This document shows positions 19,224 to 27,064 of a stretch of DNA of 33,618 nucleotides, in pieces. Under the pieces are notes generated by a model that saw only the letters and a program-made list of their open reading frames with translations, did no database searches and was not told the origin of the DNA. Position 1 is the first letter of the stretch, and each line of letters starts with the position of its first letter. This stretch comes from Dickeya chrysanthemi NCPPB 402 (lineage in GTDB: Bacteria > Pseudomonadota > Gammaproteobacteria > Enterobacterales > Enterobacteriaceae). The translations under genes were made by a program, and so were the position numbers. Location: positions 1,249,250 through 1,282,867 of the forward strand of contig NZ_CM001974.1 in the NCBI RefSeq assembly GCF_000406105.1, read 5' to 3'.

Positions 19224-20588
19224 ATGTCCGTTTATTTTGCCGAGCGAGCGTTACTGCCGCAGGGAATGGCGCGCAATGTGCGTCTGGAAGTGGATGAATT
19301 GGGGTATCTGCAATCCGTCACGCCGGATGCCGCGTCGGCAGGCGCGCAGCGGCTTACCGGCATTGTGCTGCCGACGATGGTTAACCTGCATTCGCACGCT
19401 TTTCAGCGTGCGATGGCCGGGCTGGCGGAGGTGGCCGGTCATCCGCAGGATAGCTTCTGGACCTGGCGTGATCTGATGTATCGCATGGTGGCAAACCTGA
19501 CGCCGGAGCAGGTCGGCGTGATTGCCACCCGGCTGTATATCGACATGCTTAAGGGCGGCTACAGCCAGGTGGCGGAGTTTCATTATCTGCACCATGACCC
19601 GCACGGCAAACCGTACCGCCAGCATGACATGCTGCGTCGTCTGCTGGCGGCGGCGCAGCAAGTCGGTATCGGTCAAACCATGCTGCCGGTGCTCTACAGC
19701 TACAGCGGCTTCGGCGCACAGCCGCCGCAACCGGGGCAGGCGCGCTTTATTCAGGATGTGGATCATTACCTGCGTCAGCAGGAAACGCTGGCGACGCTGA
19801 TTCAACCTTATCCGTTGCTCAATCACGGGCTGTGTTTCCATTCGCTGCGTGCGGTCAGTCAGAATCAGATGGAAGATGTGCTGGAAGCCGCCGACAGCAG
19901 CCTGCCGGTGCATATCCACATCGCCGAACAGCAGAAAGAGGTGGATGACTGCCTGAACTGGAGCGGTGAACGCCCGGTACAGTGGTTGTTCAACCGGTTT
20001 GCGGTGGATGCCCGCTGGTGCCTGGTGCACGCCACCCAACTGGATGAGCAGGAACTGAATCGACTGGCCGACAGCCTGGCGGTGGCCGGATTATGTCCGA
20101 CCACCGAAGCCAATCTCGGCGACGGTATTTTCCCGCTCGATCGTTACGTGGCGCGGGGCGGGCGCTGGGGCATCGGTTCCGACAGCCACGTGTCGCTGAA
20201 TGTGGTGGAGGAACTGCGCTGGCTGGAATACGGTCAGCGCCTGCGTGATCGCCGTCGTAACCGGGTGGCGACGGCGCAGCAACCGGCGGTCGGCAGCCTG
20301 TTATATGCTCAGGCGTTGCAGGGCGGCGCTCAGGCCTGCCGGGTGCCGGTCGGCGAACTGAGTGCAGGCTGGCGCGCCGACTGGCTGGTGCTGCGCGAGG
20401 ATGCCCTGCTGAGCGCGGTGGCAGACGACAGCCTGCTTAACCGCTGGCTGTTTGCCGGCGGGAGTCAGCAGATCCGCGAGGTGTGGGTGGCGGGCAAACC
20501 GGTGATCGAAGATGGGCGGCACGCGCTGGACGAGGAAGTGGACGCCCGGTTTATCGCGGTCATGAAAACATTGCAGGCGGTGCTGTGA
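19224..20588 (+). CDS. hutF: formimidoylglutamate deiminase
   Basis: Amidohydrolase-family enzyme converting N-formimino-L-glutamate to N-formyl-L-glutamate and ammonia; its presence with deformylase HutG defines the five-step pathway. 454 aa, as expected. The metal-binding His56-x-His58 is in NLHSHAFQRAMAGL, a stretch characteristic of HutF. Other family segments are EFHYLHHDPHG, VHIHIAEQQKEV, LVHATQLD, CPTTEANLGDGIFP and GIGSDSHVSLN. CAGGA stands 7 bp before the ATG. The preceding region has a double HutC box, and the stop codon overlaps the hutD start (TGATG). Confidence 0.95.
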   Translation: MSVYFAERALLPQGMARNVRLEVDELGYLQSVTPDAASAGAQRLTGIVLPTMVNLHSHAFQRAMAGLAEVAGHPQDSFWTWRDLMYRMVANLTPEQVGVIATRLYIDMLKGGYSQVAEFHYLHHDPHGKPYRQHDMLRRLLAAAQQVGIGQTMLPVLYSYSGFGAQPPQPGQARFIQDVDHYLRQQETLATLIQPYPLLNHGLCFHSLRAVSQNQMEDVLEAADSSLPVHIHIAEQQKEVDDCLNWSGERPVQWLFNRFAVDARWCLVHATQLDEQELNRLADSLAVAGLCPTTEANLGDGIFPLDRYVARGGRWGIGSDSHVSLNVVEELRWLEYGQRLRDRRRNRVATAQQPAVGSLLYAQALQGGAQACRVPVGELSAGWRADWLVLREDALLSAVADDSLLNRWLFAGGSQQIREVWVAGKPVIEDGRHALDEEVDARFIAVMKTLQAVL

Positions 20589-21136
20589 TGCACAGGTTCA
20601 GTCTGGATACCTTGCCGGTCAGCCGCTGGAAAAACGGCGGCGGTGAAACCCGGGAAATCTGCCGGATACCGTCGGATGAACCCGACGGCGATTTTGCCTG
20701 GCGCGCCAGCATCGCCACCATTGAGCACGACGGCGATTTTTCCTGTTTTCCCGGTGTGGACCGGGTGATCACGCTGTTGTCCGGCGAGGGAGTGGATCTG
20801 TGCGGCGAAGGCTGGCAACACCGGCTGACGCTGCACCAGCCGTTCGCCTTCGCCGGCGAGCAGGCGATCGTGGCGCGGCTGTGCGGTGGCGTCAGTCTGG
20901 ATTTCAATATAATGGTCGATCGCCGCTGCTGCCGGGCGGAAGTCTCGGTGATCAAGGGGATGACGGTGCCGGCGTCGGATACAGGCGGGGTGGCTTATGT
21001 ACTGGCGGGACACTGGCGCGCCGATACACACCGTGTGTCCAGCGGTGAAGGCATCTGGTGGCGGTCGTCCGGCCTATGCTGGACGCCTGATGACGATACC
21101 GCCGTTTTGCTCCTGACCACGATTCACGCACGATAA
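20588..21136 (+). CDS. hutD: HutD-family cupin protein
   Basis: 182 aa from ATG at 20588, which shares one base with the hutF stop; this coupling and the HutD-like beginning (VSRWKNGGGETREI) decide the start over earlier in-frame codons. Other HutD segments are FAWRASIATIEHDGDFS and DRVITLLSGEG. HutD is a bicupin-fold protein widely conserved in hut operons; studies in Pseudomonas suggest it tunes or limits hut expression or intermediate levels, but its biochemical role is unresolved. It forms the hutF-hutD unit under the 19169-19188 operator. Several hairpin-forming palindromes follow it. Confidence 0.9.
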   Translation: MHRFSLDTLPVSRWKNGGGETREICRIPSDEPDGDFAWRASIATIEHDGDFSCFPGVDRVITLLSGEGVDLCGEGWQHRLTLHQPFAFAGEQAIVARLCGGVSLDFNIMVDRRCCRAEVSVIKGMTVPASDTGGVAYVLAGHWRADTHRVSSGEGIWWRSSGLCWTPDDDTAVLLLTTIHAR

Positions 21137-21145
21137 TCTGCTGCG

Positions 21146-21194
21146 TGCATCGTTGTGATGCACGATCCACGATCATTGTGCACCGCAGTTGTGC
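21146..21194 (+). promoter_or_regulatory. paired NtrC-like palindromes upstream of the ABC operon
   Basis: TGCATCGTTGTGATGCA (21146-21162) and GCACCGCAGTTGTGC (21180-21194) resemble the NtrC site GCAC-N7-GTGC. The second fits the core exactly; the first has T/A at one symmetric position. Their centres are about 33 bp apart, three helical turns, and about 150 and 118 bp before the start predicted by the -24/-12 promoter. Both also form hairpins, so a role as hutD 3' structure cannot be excluded. Confidence 0.5.
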
Positions 21195-21231
21195 GGTGTG
21201 CCCCCGAATACGCTTTTCTGCACTTCGCGAT

Positions 21232-21253
21232 GCCCTGATGACCGCCATCGGGC
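21232..21253 (+). terminator. possible hutD-end hairpin
   Basis: GCCC-T-GATG (21232-21240) pairs with CATC-GGGC (21246-21253) across the loop ACCGC, with one bulged T. CTGATTTGG follows, so the T tract is short. It is a plausible weak terminator separating hutFD from the transporter operon. Confidence 0.35.
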
Positions 21254-21278
21254 CTGATTTGGCGGATGGTTGAAATCA

Positions 21279-21294
21279 TGGCCCGAATTTTGCT
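21279..21294 (+). promoter_or_regulatory. sigma-54 (-24/-12) promoter of the ABC operon
   Basis: TGGCCCGAATTTTGCT fits the sigma-54 consensus TGGCACG-N4-TTGCW at all defined positions but one, with GG at 21280-21281 and GC at 21292-21293 separated by the required 12 bp. Predicted start is near 21305, 50 bp before the first gene. An overlapping weak sigma-70 reading (TTGCTG 21290-21295, TATACA 21312-21317) is possible. Confidence 0.65.
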
Positions 21295-21307
21295 GTTTAG
21301 TTAGTGT

Positions 21308-21317
21308 TGTATATACA
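21308..21317 (+). promoter_or_regulatory. HutC operator variant
   Basis: TGTATATACA, a perfect 10-bp palindrome, lies just downstream of the predicted start of the transporter operon. It matches the TGTA-N2-TACA form I recall for Pseudomonas HutC and differs at one position from the TGTATAGACA box used elsewhere in this cluster. Confidence 0.6.
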
Positions 21318-21354
21318 TGTAATTACTTTGACGGTTGGACATCAGGGGGAAGGC

Positions 21355-22212
21355 ATGAAGAAGAACAGATTTTTTCAATCGGTGATGGCGTTATGTGTTG
21401 TGAGTGCCACGGCGACGTTTTGCGCAGGGGCGCAGGCCAAAGAGTGGAAATCGGTGACTATCGCGACGGAAGGCAGTTATGAACCCTGGAACCTGACCTT
21501 GCCGGGCGGCAAGCTGGGTGGGTTTGAACCAGAGTTGATGACTATCCTGTGCCAGCGAATGAACATCCAGTGCAAACTGGTGGTGCAAAACTGGGACGGC
21601 ATGATGGCTGGTCTGCAGGCTGGTAAGTTCGACGTGATGATGGACGCCATCGTGATTACCCCGGAGCGCAAACAGGTGGTGGATTTTTCTGTTCCCTATG
21701 CGTCCACCCCGGCCAGCTTTATTACCGTCAAGGGCAAGCTGGCGCTGCCTGTCGAAGCAGATAAAACGATGATTAAACTGACGAATGATCCCGCCCAAAT
21801 TAAACCGGCGGTAGCCGGACTGCGCGGCGCATTGCAGGGTAAAACCATCGGTATCGCTTCCGGCACCGTCTACACGCCTTTCATCGACAGCTACTTTCGG
21901 GATGTGGCCACCGTACGTGAATACACCGCGTCCGCCGATGCCATTCTCGATTTGCAGGCAGGGCGTATCGATGCGGTGTTTGACGATGTTACCTTCGCCA
22001 ATTCCATCCTCAGCAAACCGGAAAACAGCAACCTGACGTTAGGCGGCCCGCAACTGGCCGGGCCTGTCTGGGGGGAAGGCGAAGCGCTGGGCTTTCGTAA
22101 AAGCGACCCGGAACTGAAGGCAAAATTTGATGCGGCGATTAAAACCGCGCTGGCCGACGGAACGGTGAAAACGCTCAGTGAGAAGTGGTTCAAAACCGAC
22201 GTCACCCCCTGA
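21355..22212 (+). CDS. polar amino-acid ABC transporter, periplasmic binding protein
   Basis: Solute-binding protein of the polar amino-acid uptake (HAAT) class related to HisJ/ArgT, 285 aa. A signal peptide is clear: MKKNRFFQS, a hydrophobic core, and likely cleavage after AQA (residue 28). Mature-domain hallmarks are ATEGSYEPWN, GGFEPELM, WDGMMAGLQAGKFDVMM and GIASGTVY. GGGGGAAGG precedes the ATG at 21355; the frame extends upstream, but into the operator, so the longer form is rejected. It is first in a five-gene operon with two permeases, an ATPase and a HutH-like protein. The context suggests histidine or a related imidazole compound as ligand; the sequence alone does not settle this. 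Confidence 0.9.
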   Translation: MKKNRFFQSVMALCVVSATATFCAGAQAKEWKSVTIATEGSYEPWNLTLPGGKLGGFEPELMTILCQRMNIQCKLVVQNWDGMMAGLQAGKFDVMMDAIVITPERKQVVDFSVPYASTPASFITVKGKLALPVEADKTMIKLTNDPAQIKPAVAGLRGALQGKTIGIASGTVYTPFIDSYFRDVATVREYTASADAILDLQAGRIDAVFDDVTFANSILSKPENSNLTLGGPQLAGPVWGEGEALGFRKSDPELKAKFDAAIKTALADGTVKTLSEKWFKTDVTP

Positions 22213-22227
22213 GATTGAGGAAACGGT

Positions 22228-22950
22228 ATGCTGACCCTGTTAGGTTTCAGTGATCAGGGGTGGGGCGGCCTGCTGGCGATGGCGGCGCTGACCACGTTGT
22301 GTCTGACGACGGTGGCGTTGCTGGTAGGCGCGCTGGTCGGCGCGGCGGTTGCTGCGGCCAAACTGTCCACGCGCCGGCTCTGGCGCGTGGCGGGAGAAAC
22401 CTATTCCATCGTGTTTCGCGGCATTCCGGAACTGCTGATCATTTATCTGTTTTATTTTGGCGGTTCCGGCGTGCTGACGCAGGTCGGCCGCTGGTTCGGG
22501 GCCGACGGGTTTATCGAACTGCCGCCTTTTCTGATCGGTGCGCTGGCGATTGGCCTGATTTCGGCATCGTATCAGGGCGAGGTGTACCGTGCGGCACGTC
22601 TGGCGGTGAGTAGCGGTGAACTTGAAGCGGCCAGCGCGATGGGGATGTCGCGCTGGCGCATCGGGGTGCGGATCCTATTGCCGCAGGTGATGCGTTTTGC
22701 CTTGCCGGGCTTGTCCAACGTCTGGCAAATGAGTCTGAAGGATTCGGCGCTGGTATCGGTTACCGGCATTATCGAACTGATGCGCGCCAGCCAGATGGCC
22801 GCCGGCTCTACCCGCGACTATTTTCTGTTCTACCTGGCCGGTGCGGCGCTCTATCTGGTGCTGACCGTGTTTTCCAATACCGCGTTTGCCCGGCTGGAAC
22901 GGCTTTTGTCCCAGCCTTATCACCGTAAAACGCTACAGGAGCCGTCATGA
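22228..22950 (+). CDS. amino-acid ABC transporter permease (HisQ-like)
   Basis: Inner-membrane permease of the HisMQ type, 240 aa with about five hydrophobic helices. The early IVFRGIPELLIIYLFYFG is the family RGTPxL-like segment, and the EAA loop is EAASAMGMSRWRIGVRILLPQ. GAGG is placed well before the ATG. The gene starts 15 bp after the binding-protein stop and overlaps the next permease by ATGA, so the two permeases are probably made in equal amounts and form a heterodimeric channel. Confidence 0.92.
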   Translation: MLTLLGFSDQGWGGLLAMAALTTLCLTTVALLVGALVGAAVAAAKLSTRRLWRVAGETYSIVFRGIPELLIIYLFYFGGSGVLTQVGRWFGADGFIELPPFLIGALAIGLISASYQGEVYRAARLAVSSGELEAASAMGMSRWRIGVRILLPQVMRFALPGLSNVWQMSLKDSALVSVTGIIELMRASQMAAGSTRDYFLFYLAGAALYLVLTVFSNTAFARLERLLSQPYHRKTLQEPS

Positions 22951-23663
22951 TCGATATGGCCTTTCTGACCCAAACGTTTCTGCGGTTATTGTCGGCGCTG
23001 CCGGTGACGCTGGGGTTATTTTTTGCCTCGTTCGCCGTCGGGGTGGTGCTTTCGGTGCTGCTGGTGGCGATGCGGGTGAGTGCCGTCTGGCCGCTGAGCG
23101 GGTTTGCCCGTCTGTATATGCTGGTCTTTCGCGGCACGCCGCTGCTGATTCAGCTATTTCTGGTCTATTACGGACTGGGGCAGTTCAGCGTGGTGCGCGA
23201 CAGCCTGTTCTGGCCGGTGCTGCGCGACCCGTTCAGTTGCGCGGTGCTGGCGCTGGCGTTGTGCACCGCGGGTTATACCGCGGAAATTCTGCGCGGCGCG
23301 CTGTTATCCATTCCCGCCGGGCAGATTGAAGCCGGACTGGCATGCGGCATGTCGCGCTGGCTGCTGCTGCGCCGCATCATTGCGCCAATCGCGCTGCGTC
23401 ACGCGCTGCCCGCCTGGTCGACCGAGGCGATTTTGCTGATCAAATCCACCGCGCTGGCCAGTCTGGTCACGGTGTGGGATGTCACCGGCGTCGCGCAACA
23501 GATTATCCAGCGCACCTACCGCACGCTGGAAGTGTTTGTCTGTGCCGCGCTGATTTACCTGCTGCTGAACTTCATTATTGTCAGGGTGTTTGCCTGGCTG
23601 GAACGCGCCTTGTCGCCCAATCTGGCCGCAGTGCCGACGTCTTTTGGGAGAGAGCATGAATAA
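22947..23663 (+). CDS. amino-acid ABC transporter permease (HisM-like)
   Basis: Second membrane subunit, 238 aa. The hallmark segments are [40 protein letters not shown], the EAA loop [19 protein letters not shown] and [17 protein letters not shown]. It overlaps the preceding permease by four bases and the following ATPase gene by eight, showing tight translational coupling through the operon. Confidence 0.92.
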   Translation: MIDMAFLTQTFLRLLSALPVTLGLFFASFAVGVVLSVLLVAMRVSAVWPLSGFARLYMLVFRGTPLLIQLFLVYYGLGQFSVVRDSLFWPVLRDPFSCAVLALALCTAGYTAEILRGALLSIPAGQIEAGLACGMSRWLLLRRIIAPIALRHALPAWSTEAILLIKSTALASLVTVWDVTGVAQQIIQRTYRTLEVFVCAALIYLLLNFIIVRVFAWLERALSPNLAAVPTSFGREHE

Positions 23664-24438
23664 AACCGCCCCCATCACGTTATCGATGATCGATATCCGT
23701 AAATCATTCGGCACGCTTGAGGTGCTCAAAGGCATCTCGCTGGATGCACGCAAAGGCGAGGTGATTTCGCTGCTGGGTGCCAGCGGGTCGGGCAAGAGCA
23801 CCTTTTTACGTTGCATCAACCTGCTGGAAACGCCGGATGACGGCACCGTCGCCGTCAGCGGCGAAATGATCCTGATGAAGCGTCACAAACTCGGCCATCA
23901 GGTCGCGGCTGACCGTCGTCAGGTGGAGCGGATGCGTACCCGGCTGGGGATGGTATTCCAGAATTTCAATCTGTGGAGCCACATGACGGTGCTGCAAAAC
24001 GTGATTGAGGGGCCGCTGCATATCCTCAGGCGTTCGCGTGCCGAGTGTGTCGGGCAGGCTGAGGCGTTGCTGGCGAAAGTCGGGCTGTACGAGCGGCGGC
24101 ATTTTTATCCGGCGCAGCTTTCCGGCGGCCAACAGCAGCGAGTGGCGATCGCCAGGGCATTATCGATGGAGCCTGAGGTGATGTTGTTTGATGAACCGAC
24201 CTCGGCGCTGGATCCGGAACTGGTCGGCGAGGTGCTGAAAGTGATGCGCGGGCTGGCCGAAGAAGGGCGCACCATGCTGGTGGTGACCCATGAAATGGGG
24301 TTTGCCCGCCACGTCTCCAGCCGGGTGGTATTCATGCATCAGGGGCGGATCGACTGCGAAGGCGCGCCCGATGCGATGTTCGGCGGCGAAAGTTCGCCGC
24401 GTTTTCAGCAATTTATCGCCAGTCACCAGACGGTATAG
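23656..24438 (+). CDS. amino-acid ABC transporter ATP-binding protein (HisP-like)
   Basis: Cytoplasmic ATPase for the two permeases, 260 aa. Walker [10 protein letters not shown] (41-49), Q-loop [16 protein letters not shown], signature LSGGQQQR (155-162), Walker [14 protein letters not shown] (175-187) and the switch His in VVTHEMGFA are all present. The HisP-class insertion after the Walker A region (around [12 protein letters not shown]) is also seen. The start at 23656 overlaps the permease stop and follows GAGAGAG; in-frame codons upstream lie inside the permease gene. The HutH-like gene begins 12 bp after its stop. Confidence 0.94.
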   Translation: MNKTAPITLSMIDIRKSFGTLEVLKGISLDARKGEVISLLGASGSGKSTFLRCINLLETPDDGTVAVSGEMILMKRHKLGHQVAADRRQVERMRTRLGMVFQNFNLWSHMTVLQNVIEGPLHILRRSRAECVGQAEALLAKVGLYERRHFYPAQLSGGQQQRVAIARALSMEPEVMLFDEPTSALDPELVGEVLKVMRGLAEEGRTMLVVTHEMGFARHVSSRVVFMHQGRIDCEGAPDAMFGGESSPRFQQFIASHQTV

Positions 24439-24450
24439 GAAGGCAATGCT

Positions 24451-25947
24451 ATGAACACCGAAGTGTGCTGGGGAGACGCGCCGCTAACCTGGCGCGAACT
24501 GGTGCAGGTGGCGCGCCACGGCGCGCGTTTGAGCCTGAGCGACGCGGCCTGGCGACGGATACATCAGTCGCGGCGCATCGTCGAGCAGATTGTCGACAGC
24601 GAAACGCTGGCCTATGGCGTCAATACCGGGCTGGGCGCGTTATGCAATGTGACCTTGCCGGTAGCGGATCTGGCGCGGCTGTCGCGCAATACCTTGCTCA
24701 GTCACGCCTGCGGCGTAGGGCCGCGGCTGCCTGCCGAACAGACCCGCGCCATCCTGTGCGCGGCGATCGCCAATTACAGCCACGGCAAATCCGGGATTCA
24801 GCCGGATATCGTGCAGGCGTTGCTGACGCTGTTGAATCAGGGCGTCACACCCTGCGTGCCGTCGCAAGGCTCGGTGGGGTATCTCACCCACATGGCACAC
24901 ATCGGGCTGGCGCTGATCGGCGTCGGCGAAGTGGAATGGCAAGGTCAGGTATTGCCGGCATCACAGGCGTTGCAACGTATTGGCGTGGCGCCGGTGACGC
25001 TGGGAGCGAAAGACGGGCTGTCGCTGGTCAACGGCACGCCGTGCATGACCGGGCTGGCTTGTCTGGCGCTGGATGATGCCGCGCGGCAACTGGACTGGGC
25101 CGATGTAACCGGCGCGATGAGCTTTGAGGCGCTGCGCGGGCAGGTAGTCGCTTTTGACGCCGAGGTGTTGGCGCTGAAACCGAGCTCGGGTATTCAACAG
25201 GTCGGGCAGCGCCTGCGCGCCCTGTTGGCCGGGAGCCGGATCATCGCCGAAAGTGAAGGGATTCGCACGCAAGATGCGCTGAGCCTGCGATCCATTCCGC
25301 AAATTCATGGTGCCTGCCGTGATCAGTTTGCCTCGTCGGCGCAACGCATCGAGATGGAGCTGAATGCCGCCACCGATAACCCGTTGGTGCTGGGCACGCC
25401 GGAACAGTGGCGGGTCGTCTCGCAGGCGAACCCGCACGGCGAAGCGGTGGCGCTGGCGGCAGACAGCCTGGCGCTGGCGTTATGCGAACTGGCGGGCGTG
25501 GCGGAACGGCGGCTGGACCGGCTGATCAATCCGCTGGTGAGCGGGTTGCCGCCGTTTCTGGTCGCCCAGCCGGGGGTGAACTCCGGCATGATGATCGCCC
25601 AGTATGTGGCCGCCTCGCTGTGCGGCGAGAACCGCCAACTGGCGCAGCCCGCGGTGGTGGATAACTTTGTTACCTCCGGCTTGCAGGAAGATCATCTGAG
25701 TATGGGCACGCCAGCGGCGCTCAAGTTGCTGAAACTGACTGAGAACGTCTGGCAGGTGTTGGCTATCGAATATCTGCTGGCGGCACAGGCGCTGGATTTT
25801 CTCGGCCCGGATAACGCGGGCGCGGGAACGCGGCTGGCCTGGCAACGGTTGCGTCAACAGGTTGACGTCTGGCAGGAGGATCGCTGGCTGGCGCCGGATA
25901 TTGCCCGTGCGGTACAGGTGCTGCGCAGCCAGGATTTCTCCTGGTAA
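24451..25947 (+). CDS. HutH-like aromatic amino-acid lyase paralogue lacking the MIO triad
   Basis: Protein of 498 aa with full-length histidine/phenylalanine ammonia-lyase architecture. In true HutH here the prosthetic MIO forms from Ala146-Ser147-Gly148 in GSVGASGDL; this protein reads GSVGYLTHMAH (140-150), a clean three-residue loss with both flanks conserved. Aligned to known catalytic positions, Tyr55, His85, Asn194, Gln274, Arg280 and Glu413 are retained, while the catalytic Tyr is Leu277 and the active-site Phe is Pro328. There is no stop or frameshift, AGGAAGG precedes the ATG, and it closes the amino-acid transporter operon. Classical MIO-dependent deamination is therefore unlikely. 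Possibilities are a different reaction, a binding or regulatory protein, or a heteromer partner of HutH. It could belong to a subfamily already annotated simply as ammonia-lyase. Confidence 0.85.
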   Translation: MNTEVCWGDAPLTWRELVQVARHGARLSLSDAAWRRIHQSRRIVEQIVDSETLAYGVNTGLGALCNVTLPVADLARLSRNTLLSHACGVGPRLPAEQTRAILCAAIANYSHGKSGIQPDIVQALLTLLNQGVTPCVPSQGSVGYLTHMAHIGLALIGVGEVEWQGQVLPASQALQRIGVAPVTLGAKDGLSLVNGTPCMTGLACLALDDAARQLDWADVTGAMSFEALRGQVVAFDAEVLALKPSSGIQQVGQRLRALLAGSRIIAESEGIRTQDALSLRSIPQIHGACRDQFASSAQRIEMELNAATDNPLVLGTPEQWRVVSQANPHGEAVALAADSLALALCELAGVAERRLDRLINPLVSGLPPFLVAQPGVNSGMMIAQYVAASLCGENRQLAQPAVVDNFVTSGLQEDHLSMGTPAALKLLKLTENVWQVLAIEYLLAAQALDFLGPDNAGAGTRLAWQRLRQQVDVWQEDRWLAPDIARAVQVLRSQDFSW

Positions 25948-25983
25948 CACCTGGTGCCTGGCCCTGACGAGCAAGGCGAGGCA

Positions 25984-26688
25984 TCAGAAACGCCCGAATA
26001 GCTGATAACGGGAACCAGGGTAAAACAGCCGTGCGGCGGTGACGACCCGCGAGCCGTGCCAGGTGCGGCGGCGAATCAACAGGCAGGGTTCCTGTTCGCC
26101 CAGCGCCAGCAGGTTGCGCTGGTGCGGTTCGGCGGCGACCGCCTCCACCCGGTGCTCGCCGGCGGTCAGCGGTGCGACGCGGCTCAGGTAGCTGTGCGGC
26201 GTATCCAGGGTAAAATCCTGTTGCAGGTAGTCCGGCGCCACCTGCGGGTTGACGTAACGAATTTCCAGTTGTACCGGCACATCGTTCTCATAATGCACGA
26301 TTTGCGAATGGAACAGCGGTTGGCCGGGGGCGATGTCCAGTTGCGCGGCTTGATCGGCATCGGCGCCGAGGGTTTCCAGCACCAGCACCCGACTGCCGTG
26401 GCGATGACCACGGGCGGCGATTTCATCGGCGATGTTGTGCACTTCCAGCATGGCGGTATGCGCTTTCTGCTCCGCCACAAAAGTCCCTACACCCTGCATC
26501 CGTACCAGAAACCCTTCGCTGGTTAACTCCCGCAACGCCCGGTTGATGGTCATACGGCTGACGCCCAGTTCGTTGACCAGCTCGCTTTCCGACGGTACTC
26601 GCTGATGCGGTTGCCAGGCGCCGCTGCGAATCTGGCTGATAATGGCCTGTTTGACCCGCTGGTAGATTGGCGCAGGGGTATCGCTCAT
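25984..26688 (-). CDS. hutC: histidine utilisation repressor HutC (GntR family)
   Basis: GntR-family repressor that in studied systems is released by urocanate. From ATG 26688 it is 234 aa. An N-terminal winged HTH (about residues 6-75) contains IYQRVKQAIISQIRSGAW, RVPSESELVNELGVSRMTINRALREL and LVRMQGVGTFVAEQKAH. The UTRA ligand-binding domain follows, with NIADEIAARGHRH, YENDVPVQLEIRYVNPQVAPDYLQQDF and CLLIRRRTW, all HutC-like. No ribosome-binding site precedes this ATG; a TTG at 26727 has GAGG 8 bp before it and would add 13 residues, a real alternative. Longer starts reach past the operator at 26783 and are unlikely. It is convergent with the lyase-like gene (36 bp apart). Confidence 0.9.
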   Translation of the reverse strand: MSDTPAPIYQRVKQAIISQIRSGAWQPHQRVPSESELVNELGVSRMTINRALRELTSEGFLVRMQGVGTFVAEQKAHTAMLEVHNIADEIAARGHRHGSRVLVLETLGADADQAAQLDIAPGQPLFHSQIVHYENDVPVQLEIRYVNPQVAPDYLQQDFTLDTPHSYLSRVAPLTAGEHRVEAVAAEPHQRNLLALGEQEPCLLIRRRTWHGSRVVTAARLFYPGSRYQLFGRF

Positions 26689-26782
26689 CGCGGCAGCGAG
26701 TTGGGAAGCGGTTTGCAGGTCGGTCAAGGCACTATCCTCAAAGGCAACAGATGAGCGCAGTGTAGCGAACAACGACCAGTCC

Positions 26783-26792
26783 TGTATAGACA
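26783..26792 (-). promoter_or_regulatory. HutC box upstream of hutC
   Basis: TGTATAGACA, identical to the box before hutI and hutH, lies 95 bp before the hutC ATG (56 bp before the alternative TTG). It implies autoregulation and argues that coding starts downstream of it. Confidence 0.65.
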
Positions 26793-26920
26793 ACTGTGAT
26801 GACGACACGCGTGGCTCATGGCCGGACTTCCTCATGACCACACGGATTCATCCGGTTGATCAGCGAGCCACGACAGTCTGGTAGACGGTGGTTTGTAAAT
26901 TTATCAAAATATCGCCACTT

Positions 26921-26940
26921 AACGTTATCACAACGTTATC
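26921..26940. repeat. tandem AACGTTATC pair
   Basis: AACGTTATC occurs at 26921-26929 and 26932-26940, 11 bp apart (one helical turn), in the 26842-27064 gap between the divergent hutC and cysteine-cluster genes. It may be a regulator-binding pair. The rest of the gap shows no assignable signal. Confidence 0.4.
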
Positions 26941-27064
26941 TTTACCAAACCTTGATCATTCATACGTAATTCAGACAAAGCGCTGAAGGCGGTGTCGTGA
27001 GTTGAGGGTCAGAGTCGTTTTATTTCTGCTTTGTGCGCGTCGTTTAAATAAGAGTTGATAAGCA

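Noticed and set aside
26689..26841. N-terminal extension of HutC to 26841
   Set aside because: It would run through the HutC operator at 26783-26792, and the added residues do not look like the GntR family.
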